Positions 48,598-60,664 are shown, numbered from the stretch's first letter. The stretch: DNA of 64,000 nt from Kryptolebias marmoratus (GCF_001649575.2 NC_051449.1:19209745-19273744), one strand, 5' to 3'. Notes: generated by a model not told the origin, from the sequence alone. Made by a program: numbers and translations.

Positions 48598-49424
48598 GGG
48601 ACCATTTACACAACAGTGAAGTAGTAGATTTTTTGCTGCAGTTCAGCTGTTCGTGTGCACAACAACTCTTTTTTTCTGGAACCAAAGCTTTCTGAACCCA
48701 GGTCTCAGAGTGGAGACTTTTGGACACTCCAATTTGCATTTTAAAGGAAGCAGCACTGTGTGAAATTGTACATGAACACTACAGACGGCTTCAGTCAATA
48801 GCTGTTCTGCACATGCACGAGCAGACCAACAACAGTATTAAACATAATGCTGTTTGTGCTACTCACCCTTTTCAACATGGAGCAGCAACCCAACCTCACT
48901 GTAGGTCCAAACAAACATCCATGTTGTCACCATTTTGGATGGAACTGTTTCCATGCTCCAGACTGTATGCACATTGAAAGCACTTTGAATCGCCTTGTTG
49001 CGGAAAAGTGCTATATAAGTAAATTTCACTTCACTTCACTTCACATCTGATTGAAAGCCCAGCATCAGTGTTGCCAGATATGCAATAATTACCATTTTTA
49101 AAAGATAGTTTTATGGTCAAGTTCCTCTCCTTTTCTATGCACATGTTCACCAATCACAACATAACAAACCCTACAGCCTCCCCCCTCCGAGAAGGAGCAC
49201 TTCACTCAGCACATATGATAGTTTGGGTCAAAGTACAATCTTTTTAAAGTGACAGTTCAGCATTTCCAAACAGGCAACCCTGCCTGGCATGGAAACTACA
49301 GCAGATTTAGGGAGTGCGGCTATATCCATGTAAACATGATTTTTTTCTTGTTCATTCGCCACAATAAGCATTAAAAAAAATTAACAATTGCAGAGGTTGT
49401 TTGCATGTAAATAGAGTCTTAGAC
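48598..49424. mobile_element. Insertion splitting the LINE: MITE-like family C copy
   Basis: This stretch lies between two parts of one LINE ORF. It starts 'accatttacacaacag' and ends near 'gcatgtaaatagagtct', which are loosely inverted (ATTTACA). The interior text 'cccaggtctcagagtggaga', 'actacagacggcttcagtca' and 'gctgtttgtgctactcaccc' and, near the right end, 'cctggcatggaaactacagc' is colinear with 59565-60085. This resembles the hAT-type non-autonomous elements common in fish. Confidence 0.6.
48975..49045 (+). repeat. SINE/LINE 3' tail, family D copy 2, nested in family C
   Basis: 'gaaagcactttgaatcgcct', 'tgttgcggaaaagtgctata' and 'aagtaaatttcacttcactt' match the tail at 27915-28003. It sits inside the family C insertion and ends in CACTTCACTTCACTTCAC tandem pentamers. 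Confidence 0.65.
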
Positions 49425-49572
49425 ACTTGCCTCAGTCTCACTCAGTAGAATCTGTTGTGCTTCTACTGACTTTCATTCCTCTTCCCTCCAGTGCAGACCT
49501 CCACCTCTCCAGACTGTCTTCCACCTGCTCCCTATTCTCACTGCAGATAACAGTGTCATCTGTGAACATCAT
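49425..49572 (-). mobile_element. RTE-like LINE ORF2, RT active-site part
   Basis: The minus strand reads MMFTDDTVICSENREQVEDS (about 49570-49512) then LERWRSALEGRGMKVSRS. The FTDD box corresponds to the catalytic Y/FADD motif of reverse transcriptase. The continuation is found at 48597 and below, on the far side of the family C insertion. Confidence 0.82.
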
Positions 49573-49589
49573 AGATAATATTTATAGTC

Positions 49590-49680
49590 CTGTTAGCAAA
49601 ATATCTCATGAACCAGTAGACATATTTTAATGAAACTCTCAAAAGGCATTCACTGGATATATATTAAGTCACTTTCTATT
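49590..49680 (+). repeat. Dispersed repeat family A, copy 5 (short)
   Basis: 'gttagcaaaatatctcatga', 'accagtagacatattttaat' and 'attcactggatatata'; only one end of the family is present. Confidence 0.65.
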
Positions 49681-49849
49681 ACACTGAGTAGGTAATGAGG
49701 AGTTAACTGAGGTCTGATCCAGAATAAATATCCAGAGTAAATTTATGTCCTCATTGCATCTTTTTTAAACTATTGTGATTTTTTATTTGTCTTTGTCACT
49801 TTGGTGCCTGCAGGCTTTTAAACACACAACAGCTTGTCTTCCAACACGA

Positions 49850-50345
49850 AGAAAAAACAGTGTGATCATGTCAAGTCTCCCTACACAGGCTTCTTGTCCA
49901 CTCTGAGCTTTAATTCAAAATTGTATTGCTTGTTTTTAAGTTTTTCTGGTATGGTGCCATCTTATTTGTTCAAACTTGTTCTGTCACCCCTGGCACTCCA
50001 GCCTGAACACTGCAGGTTTACAGATCAATGACTCTTAATTTGACTTTCCTGGATCCAGGCTCAAACCCAGAGGTGACAGAACCTTTTTGGTAACAGCTCA
50101 TCATCTGCAAATCACAGCTGCCCAAAACATTGATCATTTTCAGTCAATGTTAAAAGCCTGGGTTTGTCTCTCTTTGCTTTAATTGTGCAAGCTCAGTTTA
50201 TATTTGTAATTAGTTGTATTTCAGTTTTATTATTTCTTGTTCTTTTATTTTTTGACGATTTATTAGTTTTATAATTTATAAAACTCAGCTGAGGTTGTTT
50301 TTTAATGTCCAATGAAAATAAACCAAGAAATCAATCAATCATACA
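49850..50345 (+). mobile_element. LINE 3' end relic
   Basis: Across frameshifts the plus strand reads FKLYCLFLSFSGMVPSYLFK (about 49915-49975), then SRLKPRGDRTFLVTAHHL-like text (50055-50105), the typical C-terminal tail of fish LINE ORFs (SRLKPRGDRAF..). It ends with 'ccaatgaaaataaaccaaga' and an ATCA-type tail near 50340. The family differs from that at 36225. Confidence 0.65.
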
Positions 50346-50349
50346 AGCA

Positions 50350-52610
50350 AATCAAATGTAATTAATCATTTGCTGGTTTGACTCTTTCATCTTGTAAAAG
50401 TTTTATTTCTTGTTTATTCCATTTAGTTTCTAATATGAGGTTTTTGTCACTTTCCCAACATCTTCAGTAGTCATTATTAATCATCAGTAATCATCAAATC
50501 TCTAGATGATTATTTTAGTAAGCAAGAGGTGATCAGCTACATCCTAAAGTTTCCTAAAGCAAGTCACTGTTTGAATGTGTTTATTGGTAGAAAATATGCT
50601 CAATCATCTAGGACTTGGTTTTGATTCTCATCCAAAGAGCTTTATCCACCTGAAATTGTTTTCAGCCACAGAATAGAAGTCCAGTTGTTTTTGATTTTTA
50701 ACCTTTTTTGGATTTATTGGTAGAAAAGAAACTTTAAACTCCTTCTGAGAGGATAAGGCCAGAAATGTCAGCTAAATGTTTTGTTCTGAATAGAACGGGG
50801 GAGGTGTGGGTGAGGGAGACATTTCCCCAGGTCAAAAGAAAAAAAAAAGTGCCGACATTCATCAAAGTCTCTGTTTTTAGTTTAACCTTTTTTTTTCTTG
50901 GAAGGAGGTGTGGAAGTGACAAAGTGAAAATATGGCTGGAGGAGACAGAACTGTATGAAAAAATTAGCTTTTATCGTTCTGATTTACTTTATGTCCAGCT
51001 GCTGAAGTCAGTTTTCAACACCTAATGTCTCACATAATTATTTCTAATAATCTGCTGTTTTAAATCCAAGGATGAGAGAAAGTTGAATAAAACACCCTGT
51101 ATTAGATGACTTGTGTTAACGAAGTCATCAGATCAAAAAAAATGTTTTCAGAGAGAAAACTTCTAAAATTATTACACTTGAATGGAGCCCAACAGGAGGG
51201 TCAAATTTTCAACAAAAATAATGAAGTTCTGTGAAGAGGTGAGCAAAAATCTATGAGAAAAACAGAACTAACAAATGTTCTGTATCCAGATGAACCACTT
51301 CAATTTGAGGAACAATGCTCATATTAAAAACAACTCACAGTGTTTATGATGTGTACTAGTACAGGTTGGTATTAATTTATATTTACTCAGTACCCATAAA
51401 GCACATGGTCACTCGTCATTCTCAGTGTTGTGTTCCCTTTGTTCTCTCTTTAGTTTGTTTTGGCATCAATAACAGTTCCTTCACATTTCAGTAATTGAAC
51501 ACATTTTTCTTTCTACCATTACCCTGCACATTCAGCATTACTGACTGTGATTTGGTTCGGATGAGCTGGTCTGTTCATGATGCATTCAGCAGCAATCATT
51601 TATCTGATCGGTGAACATTAGCCATGACGTCTTTATAGCATGCTTATCAAAACATGAGCCGAAATTACTGACAGCTTAACACACAACCTAGAGTAAAGAA
51701 ATCAGCAGCACACCTCCAAAACAGAAAGGCAAAAGGAGGGCAAGGCTGCAAAAAACACTTCAGACTGCATTATCAACCCACAGACAGGATTTTAAAAAGA
51801 TGTTTGGACACATGAGAGACAGTACTGAGCATTTAAAGAGAGGATAACAGTGCTTAATGTGGATCTGCACTGCCAGAGAGCAGATTTAAAACTGAGCTCA
51901 TTCATCTTTTTTCCTGATGAAATTCAGGCCCAGTGCCTGTCTTTGCAAAGTGATTTAGCAAACAAATTACCAGTGTGTCTTGGGGTGTTGGGCAAGTCTG
52001 AGTCAGTCAATAATCAGTTGAAGCTGGCTACAGGGGCTATCCCTGAACAGAGTAGACAATAACATGACCAAAGCCTCATTGCACCCTGTCTAGCTGTCTT
52101 CTCTTTGCTTGGAGGGAATTTGATGCTCCACGAGGCCTTGACATGGTTGGGGCAAAAAGCCATCTCACCACCAACCAGGGAATACTCAGACAGAGAAAGT
52201 CAGAGGAATACCTGCAGGAAAACAAAGGTTGAGATTGATCACCATTCAGTGAATATAACAAGACCACAGGCACAAAAAGACTACCACACAGGCTTGCATG
52301 AATCCCTTATGAAGACCACTCATCCAAATCATGAGCACATGAGGGGAAGAATAATAACCTGCACTCAGCCCATCACTCTGTTCTACTTTACGGCATCACA
52401 GGCTGAAAAAGCAGGAAACATTAAACTGGGATTATGGAAGCTGACACATATGTTCTTAAGTACTTGGTGCAGATGTCAGTAAACTATTATCCAAAGGGGA
52501 GTAAATGCATGCACCTGTAGGTGGACTGGGGAGCAAAATGACAAAAATTAGTTTGATTGGCAATAATATTAAACAACCAAAAGGTTTTGTGTTAAAATGA
52601 ACAATGTCCC
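50350..52610. other. Non-coding stretch; possible low-copy segment at 51550-51690
   Basis: No transposon protein text was recognised. 51550-51690 contains 'agcaatcatttatctgatcg' and 'catgacgtctttatagcatg' and has no repeat signature. The 125-codon plus frame at 52105-52482 has no domain I recognise and no splice-site support. Confidence 0.4.
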
Positions 52611-52616
52611 TGGAAA

Positions 52617-53284
52617 CAATTGCTCTCTTAAAAATGAGGGACTAGAGAGTGTGCTCCAATTACAGATAGATAGTCAGCCTGCTTGCAAAGTGCTGGGGTA
52701 CTGCAGAGGAGAGTCCAACTGACTGTCAAGGCTCAGATTCAGGATGAGCAATGTGGTTTTGGTCTTAGTCTTAATCCTTTTAAGAATATTTGCAGGCACA
52801 TGGGAGTTTGGCCAACCAGTCCACATATGTTTTGCATTGCTGGTAATAAGGCAGGCTCATTTCCAGTAAGTGTTGGGTTGCACCAGGAATCCCCTTTGTC
52901 ACTGACTCTGTTCATAACTTTTATGGACAAAATTGCCAGGTGAATCAAGCTTCCTCAGCAAAGTAGCTGGACTCAGCATTAGGGACAAGGCAGAGGTTAG
53001 AGTCCCTCCACATCAAAGGGAGCCAGTTGAGATGGTTTGGGCATTTGGAAAGGATGCCTTCTAGACGCCTTCCAAGGGTGGTGCTTCAGACATGTCACAC
53101 TGGGGGCAGACCTTGGAGCAGACCTCAGACTTGCTGAAGAAATGATATCTGGGAACACCTTGAAGTCCCTTCAAATGAGCTGCAAGAGGCAGCTGGACAG
53201 AAAGAAGATCTCTGCTTAGGATATTGTCCATGACCCAGTCTCAGATAAATGGCAGAAGATGGATTGGTGGATGAATGGATTGAC
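52617..53284 (+). mobile_element. LINE relic, same family as 35948 and 63822 (plus orientation)
   Basis: The plus strand begins with a decayed RVCSNYR segment (about 52630) and reads QIQDEQCGFGL (about 52733-52765), then PVSVGLHQESPLSLTLFITF and MDKIAR (52863-52943), the RT region GLRQG.PLSPxLF in live copies. After an internal deletion come LRWFGHLERMPSRRLP (53023-53070), GGRPWSRP and LQEAAGQ, followed by GGATGG/GATTG tail units at 53259-53284. It has several stops and frameshifts. Confidence 0.82.
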
Positions 53285-53889
53285 AAGATGTGTTTGAATT
53301 TGCTGAACATAGTTAAACTGTAAACTAAATGTAACATGATTGCTGGCTTGACCCTAAAAAAAAGCCTTGATCCTCTACGAAATTGGATCATATATTCAAC
53401 TCATGCCTTGAAAATAGAGCCAGTTACTGAACAGAAAATATGTTTACCAATAAAAAACTTTTTTTTTAACAATTTTTAAAGTTTGATACGTGTAACAAAT
53501 GCAAGAGGAGTCACAATTTTTGAGTGGGTTGTACTTTATGTAATCTGGTCAAAATTATATTCCATATTTGTAATATCTTCATATGGATTAAACTAAAGGC
53601 TATTTGCAGGTTAAGGGAAGCAATGCTCATCAGTTGTTATTTGATGGCAAGTATCCCAAACAGATACTGACCTGTAAAGTTTATTATTCTGAACAGAAAT
53701 TAGCCAGGGCAGAGGTGCTAAAGCTATTGGATTTGGCATCAGAGCAGACACAAGAATCAAGATTATATAAAGTATACCTTGAATAAAATCTCAGATCCAC
53801 AGTAGATCCACAGTAATCTTGCAATCATCTCTGCAGACAACTTTTCTATCATATGCACATGTACGACAGCACACCAAACAACATTGTTT

Positions 53890-54085
53890 TTTCAGTCCAC
53901 TCACCTGCATGTTTTCCTGCTCCAAAACAACAGATTTAAATTAATGGGTCGTTACCAGGCCTCTGTTGAACTTGATGACCTGCTGAGGAGGTAATTCAAT
54001 AGTTTTAATCAGGTATGCTGGAAGCAGGGGTACTTCTTAAACATGCAGTGCAGAGGGCCCTTGGGAACAAGATTGCTCTATAGAA
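53890..54085. repeat. Dispersed repeat family F, copy 2
   Basis: 'gtcgttaccaggcctctgtt', 'gatgacctgctgaggaggta' and 'atcaggtatgctggaagcag' then 'acatgcagtgcagagggccc' follow the same layout as 23650-23815 but more decayed. Confidence 0.5.
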
Positions 54086-54089
54086 AAAA

Positions 54090-55735
54090 AAGCGACATTT
54101 GGATGCATGTTTAGAAGGACTTTGTGTGCTCAATAACACTAAAAGAGTGCTATTATCACAGTGCAACTTTCACCCACCTGCATAAATGAGATTACGTGAT
54201 TCACACAAGATGTCAAAACTAATTTCCAAAGCTCTCTCTGTAGACCTCCACAATGAAATTGTGTCAGAGCATAGAACAGGTAAAGGACAAACTCCTCCCT
54301 AAAGCTTTGACTGTTGCCAGCAGCACAGTACGATGACTAACTCTGAAATGCAATCATTTTTAAACCAGTTAGGTAAAATAATTAGATGTAAACCCCTGAA
54401 CATCAGTTGAGAAACTTCAATATGGCAGTTTACAGATTTTCACAGGTGGAAATGTGACATAGAAAGCTTAGTTTTTATTTGAAAATACTGTAGTGTTGTG
54501 CCTAGTAGAGCACACAAGGGATGGCACATGAAGCACAAACTGTGCTGTAAGATTGTTCTTAGTTTGTAACGAGCGAGAAATGCTCTTGAACACTGAATGC
54601 TGAATTCCCAGTTTATTTTGCAATGGTATGACGATGTCCAAAATAAAACTTGCAAGCTTTTATGCTCTCACATGCAATTTCTCCAGAATTTGCAAAGACA
54701 GAGATTTACAGAGAAGATACTAATTAAACTTTTAAAGGATAAATTAAAAAGGAACAACTACTATCTCTGTATTACTGATGAAAACATAATATTTGGTGGC
54801 TTGTGTATAGAATGCATAATGTATTTGATTGTGTAACCTTATAAACTGAAGATGTTAGGCTATTAACGAATCAAACTGGATGAGAACTGAAACTAAAGGT
54901 GAAAAAGGCTTCAAAAAAACTTCTCTAAGTTTAATGAGAAGATTGAGGTGGGGGGGCAGTATAATCTTTGAAGCAGGGCCAATCCCCCTGCACCTGCACT
55001 ACCTTCAAACAGGTCTCCATGGAGACAACCAGAAGACAAACTCAAGTATTTTTTCTGTATGTATATGTTACCAGCCCTGAAAACTGACACCAAAGTTCTT
55101 ACCAACAACATACCAACTAGAAACAGAACTGGAAGCAGGAAGCTGAAGCTACAAAGGACCAGTCCCTCCCCTTCATGTAAATGAATGGGATATTTCTCTG
55201 ACAAAAAATAAAAATAACACTTTAGATCATTTTTTTCAGTTTTTTTTCTTGAGGTTTTTTATTTTATTTATTCCCATAGTGTTTATCTTGCTGCTGTATG
55301 TTCAAATGTGTATTCTTTTAAAAAAACATTTAGTTTTAATTAGTTATTTGAGACATAAAGGTGTCATGTGACACTGTGATTGACAGTGACAGTCTGTTAT
55401 CAAGTTGGGATGATGTGTAGGCAGGACCTTTGTATCGAGTGACTATAAATCTCTTGTGTGCAGGCTGGGGCTCCACAAATAAAACATGGCCTCGCCTGAA
55501 AACTATACATTTTTGCTTTAATTTTAGACAATGAATATTAATGGAGTCACTTCATCCATCTTTATACTGAAGGTGCCAACAAATAAGAAATTAAATTAAC
55601 TTTTTTTTTTTTCAATTTAGTCTTGCAGCACTATAACCTGTTCAAAAAGTAATTTATATTTTTATTTAGATAGCTTTACTTTACATCAAAAGTCACCTTA
55701 GGGTGCTGTACAAAAAAGTAAACTGGTCCAATTCT
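54090..55735. other. Non-coding stretch, nothing recognised
   Basis: AT-rich with short frames. A G-run lies at 54950-54957. No transposon text or exon was recognised. Confidence 0.45.
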
Positions 55736-55737
55736 AG

Positions 55738-56042
55738 TCTAGTCCATCCATTTTTATTTTTTTTTTACCTGCTTCTCCTTTCTGGGTTGCAGGGAGCTGA
55801 TGCCTATCTCCTGCAGGCACTGTGAGAGAGGCAGGCTACACCCTGAACATGTCTCAAGTCCATCACATGGCCACATAGAGACAAACAACCATTGACGCTC
55901 TCACCTATGGGCAATTTAATCTGTGAGAGGAAACCAGGTAAATGCAAATGCAAACTCCACTTAGAAATGCCAGGAGGCAATTCTGGGATCTTTTCACTGG
56001 GAGGCAACAGCTCCAACCACTGCCCCTCAGTGCCACCCACAT
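55738..56042 (+). repeat. Dispersed repeat family E, fullest copy
   Basis: The full layout is visible in order: 'agtccatccatttttatttt', 'gggttgcagggagctgatgc', 'ggcaggctacaccctgaaca', 'gagacaaacaaccattgacg', 'ctctcacctatgggcaattt' and 'aatgcaaactccacttagaa', ending 'ctcagtgccaccca'. No protein is encoded on either strand. Confidence 0.7.
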
Positions 56043-56317
56043 ACAGTCAAAATCAACACAAATATAGTCCGGTTCAGTATATTTATATTTAGTACAGTTG
56101 TAAATGTAAAGGAAAATTGTTTATGAATAGGAACAGATCATCAGCAGAACCAGACTCAGAAAGGACAGCTACCTCACTCGGCCAAACTTCTAATTAAAAG
56201 AAAATAATTCCAAATGCTGCTTTGTACTGTATGCATATATATAACAAAACCTTAATTTTTATTTTATTTTCTTCTTACTATAATGTTCCTTCTCTAGGGG
56301 TAAAGATAAATGCACAA

Positions 56318-56319
<2 letters not shown>

Positions 56320-56357
<38 letters not shown>
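56320..56357. repeat. TA microsatellite
   Basis: About 18 uninterrupted TA units. Confidence 0.95.
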
Positions 56358-56362
<5 letters not shown>

Positions 56363-56879
56363 TAAAAAGGGGTGGAAAAAAGAAATTTAGTAATTTAACG
56401 TTTCAAATCGCTAAGTGTTGTTAAAACTCCAATGATAAATGCTTTTAGAAGTGAAGTGCAAATTAATCTTGAGTTTTGCCAGGCTTTTTTTAATGTCACT
56501 TTGCACAAATATCAATAATGAGTTTACGCCATTTTGTTTCCCAGATCCCCTACTTGTCGCAATTTTTTACACAGTTGAAGCTAGTCCATGCTGGGCAAGG
56601 TCAGGCTCCTGAAGTCAAGTGCCTCATTATTCAGCACAATGCCTTCAGTGTGACAAATGCATCACCCTAAGTGGGCAGCTTCATGGGGAGGGAAAGGAAA
56701 GGTTGATTCGAGAAGTTTGAAAAACTGGGGAAGCGGAGCGAGAAAGATGACTCTCCCATCCTCCCAGTGTTTTGGAGAAAGCAATAGAAAATGCTTTGAA
56801 ATATTCAGGAAATCGAGGAAAAATACTATAGGTAAAAAACAAAAACGCACACATTTCTGAACTATTAATACTTGACATT

Positions 56880-57160
56880 CCCCAGCTAGATTTACGGTGG
56901 CATTAGTGTGTGTGAAGGGATGACATTGTTGAGATTGGATGATGATGACATTCAGAGTGAAACACTTCCTGTTCACGCTCGCTGTCTGTTTGACAAAGCA
57001 GGAGGCTGACAGGGCGGCTGTCGACTGCTCCCCCACATTTCCACTTATTTTCATGGAAATTAAAATCTCGCTACCATCGCCTCTCAAAGGCAGCAATGTT
57101 AATGAATTCTTCTGGTGGTTGATTGCGTGCGAAAACAACACTGAGACAGACTGACTTTAG
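56880..57160. other. Candidate conserved non-coding element
   Basis: This is a compact stretch of balanced composition with no repeat signature. It contains 'ttcatggaaattaaaatctc', 'aatgttaatgaattcttctg' and 'ttgattgcgtgcgaaaacaa', rich in homeodomain-like TAAT cores. It lies under open frames on both strands (159 codons minus, 71 plus), neither with a recognisable domain. This pattern fits a slowly evolving regulatory element or chance. Only a cross-species comparison can decide. Confidence 0.3.
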
Positions 57161-57829
57161 CAAACGCTGCAGTGCAAATTAGTACAGTGGTGATGCATCG
57201 AGTTATAATTGATTCATCCATGGATTTTCAAATTAAAAAGTTGCAGACTTATGAGCTCCGAGTTCTCTCCTACTTGGTAACCGAGCCAGTCAGACTCATC
57301 TGAAAACAAAGCTGATGTTGCATCCTTTAGGAGTTTGTTTTGCTATAATTGCTTAGTTTTAAACAACCGACAACCACAGTAGTCTCACTTGTTCACTGAT
57401 CTTTATCGTAGAAAATATATACAAATGATAAACAAATATTTCTTTCTTTTCAAACAGTCACAAAAACAACTGCCTACAACTCATAAAGGATACCAACACT
57501 CTTCCCAGTCAGACATAGTATGTGTCTTGCTTGATTTTGTCAACCCTTGAAACTTGGATGGGTTCATGGATCATGAATGTTTCACACAAGAAATAATTCT
57601 CTTTGCTTGAACTACAAAAGTAGGTTTTTTTTTTGTAATTGCCCTTTTTTTTTCGTTTGGTTGTTAGTTCCTTTCCACACTTAGTTTCAGGAATTTTGAA
57701 CCAATTGGTTAAAAGTAAAGTGATAGTTCAGATCTTTTTAGGTGGGGTTCTGTGGAAAGGTGAGCAATTATGTTCACCTAACAACAAATGAAGCCTAGGC
57801 GTAAATTCAGACTGGAAGACCTGCTTCAG

Positions 57830-58235
57830 CCTCACCTGCATCTAATCGCTGCGTCAAGCACCTCCACTCCAGCCTATCAGCATCCGACCGCGCCTCCAGC
57901 GTATCCAATCACCGAGCAAGCCTTCGTTTAAAAGGACTTCCATCATGGCCCCATCCGTTCGCCGGCCGATCTTCAGCCCACCTCCACCCCTTCTCCACCT
58001 CCAGTTTCCCAGCTCCCTCAAGCTTCCTTCCCCTCTTCGACCTCCGCCACCAGTGTCCGGCCCGGGGAAGACGCCTCTAATGCTCAACCTGAGCTTCTCC
58101 TTGAAGCGCATTGCTATTGTCGGCACTCGCGTCTTCCGCTGGGGTCCGAGCGCCAAATATCTTATGTCATTCATGTCAAATAAAACCATTTAATTGCAGC
58201 TTTCTTTGTCGTGAGTCTCTCCAGGTTGAATGTCT
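57830..58235 (+). mobile_element. CpG-rich LTR-like or retroelement 3' end with poly-A signal
   Basis: A sharply GC- and CpG-rich block (for example 'ccgttcgccggccgatcttc') sits in AT-rich surroundings. It ends in AATAAA at 58179-58184, followed by 'gcagctttctttgtcgtgag' and 'tctctcc', a layout typical of LTR R-U5 regions. An 82-codon Pro-rich frame (57945-58193) has no domain. Ends and target duplication are unresolved. A small CpG-island promoter is the alternative. Confidence 0.35.
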
Positions 58236-58453
58236 TTGTAGCTGTAGACAGCTCTTTGAATCACCTCAGTTTGGAGAAAAAGAGATTAAAGCCCCATCCA
58301 CACAGCTCCTGATAGTTTTTAAAAACTGATATCTTTTTGCAACATTTGCACCACATACGAAAAGAATTTCTAATAAGGCCGAGATTTTGGAAAACACAGA
58401 TGTTGCTTTTTTATCCATGTGGATTTGAGACAAGGAGCTTTTCAGAAACAATA

Positions 58454-58894
58454 TGTAAGGATTTGGATTTTTGTTTGTTCGGTTCTGTTTTCTTTTTCTT
58501 GTTGTTGTTTGTCAGTTTGTTTTTTTTCCTGTTTGAGTTCCTGCTCAGTATTCACTCCTCCTCCGTCACTTTTCTGCCCTCCTTGCCACGCCCATCTCCA
58601 CCTGTCCGCAATCATCACCACTCACCTGTTTCCACTTCCCTCGTTACCCTCAGTACTCAAATTCCCGGTCATTTCTCCCACTAGTCGCTGGTTCATTGTT
58701 TTTCGTTTGGTGTTTGCTGCTGTGCTCAGTACCTTGTCTCCTTGTTGTTCTGCCCCACCGTGTTTAGGATTTTTGATCTTTTGAGTTGCTGCCTCGTCAG
58801 CTTTTGTTTTGTTTATTTTTTCTTAATTAATAAATTAGTTTTTTTACTATGAGTCTGCGCTCAGGGTTCTTTTCTGTTGTCCCCGATCATGACA
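58454..58894 (+). mobile_element. LTR-like element, copy 2 (plus orientation)
   Basis: It begins TGTAAGGATTTGG and ends GATCATGACA. It is colinear with the complement of 29794-30257: 'tgccacgcccatctccacct', 'cacctgtttccacttccctc' and 'ttcccggtcatttctcccac', then AATAAA (58829-58834) and 'atgagtctgcgctcagggtt'. Flanks CAATA and GAATA differ at one base, possibly an old duplication. The Pro/Ser-rich frames across it are not genes. Confidence 0.72.
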
Positions 58895-59564
58895 GAATAA
58901 TGTATATTTTCACAATTGCCTATTTGTGCTGTAAAAAACAAACAAACAATTACAGAGCTTTACCCTGATCCTGCCACTATCAATTTTTGAGCTGACATTA
59001 TTAATAACTGAGAATACAAGGTAAATGGTGTCAGGAAACAAACAAGTATTGGGAGTATCTTTAGCCAAGCTATGAATGTTCTTTCTCTGAAAATCAAAAT
59101 GTTGATAAGGTGGACGTTCTACTGGCAAAGAGTGGGGATTTCAGAGCTTTTATTAGAATGTATGGATGGACAAAAAAATATAAAGTAAACTAAGGAGAAA
59201 CATCTGTTAAAACATATCCAGAATAGTGTAGATGGCAGCTATTTACTGACGAGACTGAACCGAAGTGGATTGCTGCCATCTTAAAACAATTCCAGTCGTC
59301 AGAATTACTCAGGGGCTCATGCAAAACAATTTTACAAATGGCTGACTCAAACAGAAGAAGAAGCAGCCAACATTTCCTGTGCAGCCTGGGGACACTTCCT
59401 GCAGGAATATATTTATATGTATTTCTGCTGAAATAACCAAGTGATATAAAACTGCTGGTGGTGTAAAGGTTTTTAAAAATAGTGTTAGCATTACCCACTT
59501 TGAAATTTTGAAGATTGTTTTAAGAAGACAGCAGTTCACTTTGGAAGTTTGATCCACTTCGACC

Positions 59565-60085
59565 CTGTTCACATGACGCCGTTTGTAGGTGAAACTGTAA
59601 CATTTCTGTTGCGTTTCAGCCGTTTGTTTTCCCAACAATAACACTAAAACTGTTTGAATCCCAGTCTCAGAAAGGACGTTTTTGGAAATGCCCAGCATCA
59701 ATGTGAAATCATACAAGCCCACTATGGACGGCTGAAGTGATTCCTTTCTGCAGTTGGATTAACAACAGTAACAATGAGGAACAGCAGAGTGCGGTTTGTG
59801 CTGCTCTTTTTCATTTGTCGGAGCTTCTGACCTGGAACATATATGAGCTACACCATCTCGTGGTACAGTGGAGACACATTTCTTACATTCAACAAATACT
59901 AAACAGTCTCGAAACGGTTCTCATGCTGGAGTCTGAAGCGTCTGAATGCACATGTGCGTCAATAAAATGCAAAAATCACAGCCCCAGCTAGTGACCTGGC
60001 ATGGAAACTACATCGGATTCATGTTTTTGTAGTCTTGTCAATTGCGATCACAGCATTTCTGTGTGCACATGTAATGTTGTCACAT
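59565..60085. mobile_element. MITE-like family C, second copy
   Basis: Colinear with 48598-49424 without the nested insertion. Shared text includes 'cccagtctcagaaaggacgt', 'cactatggacggctgaagtg', 'ggtttgtgctgctctttttc' and 'cctggcatggaaactacatc'. CpG-rich motifs near its start ('catgacgccgtttgtaggtg') resemble hAT-type fish elements. Confidence 0.6.
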
Positions 60086-60332
60086 TCAGTAACGGAAATC
60101 TATGACATTTCCAAGAGATCATTTAGGTTTAAATGGGGTCTTAGATTAATCAATATTGTCATGTCAATGTGGTCTAATCAGAGCCATTTACAAAGGCTTA
60201 CAAAATCTACAAAACTCTAATTTTAAAATTAATCTGCGGTCCTAAAACAACTCCAATCTTTACAATTTCATAGCAGTACACACATATTACCTTTATAACC
60301 ACCATCTATTTTACATTACATGGGTATTCCAT

Positions 60333-60660
60333 CAGAAATATTGTGATATTCCTGCCAGAAAGGCAACAGCTCGCTGCTGCTGTTGTCTCTATATGTGCTT
60401 ATAAAAACATTGTATTCTTTGTAAATAATTGTGTAGTATACCATTGTTGTCATCAAATTGACATTGCCTGTTTTGAGGTTTATGAAATAATGTTTGCATG
60501 AACTGCTATGAAATCTGGAGTATTAGAATCTTTTTGAGAAGAAAAGAATTTGCTTCTGTTTGTCGCTGCTTTTGGACGAGCCATTAGCTTGTCAGTCTGT
60601 TCAGAATTAAACTTTATTTTTTCTAAATAGAGTTAATTGAAAGAGCTGAGCTATTCCTTT
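60333..60660 (+). repeat. Dispersed repeat family B, copy 2
   Basis: In the same orientation as 12311-12590: 'gatattcctgccagaaaggc', 'gctcgctgctgctgttgtct', 'atatgtgcttataaaaacat', 'tttatgaaataatgtttgca', 'ggacgagccattagcttgtc' and 'agaattaaactttatttttt'. Confidence 0.65.
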
Positions 60661-60664
60661 AAGT

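Noticed and set aside
52105..52482. 125-codon plus frame as a gene
   Set aside because: It has no recognisable domain or splice signals and lies just upstream of a LINE relic. It could be decayed repeat sequence, but I could not assign it.
56662..57141. Longest minus-strand open frame (159 codons)
   Set aside because: It has no domain, signal or splice support and an irregular composition. The plus strand is also open, and the stretch reads better as non-coding.
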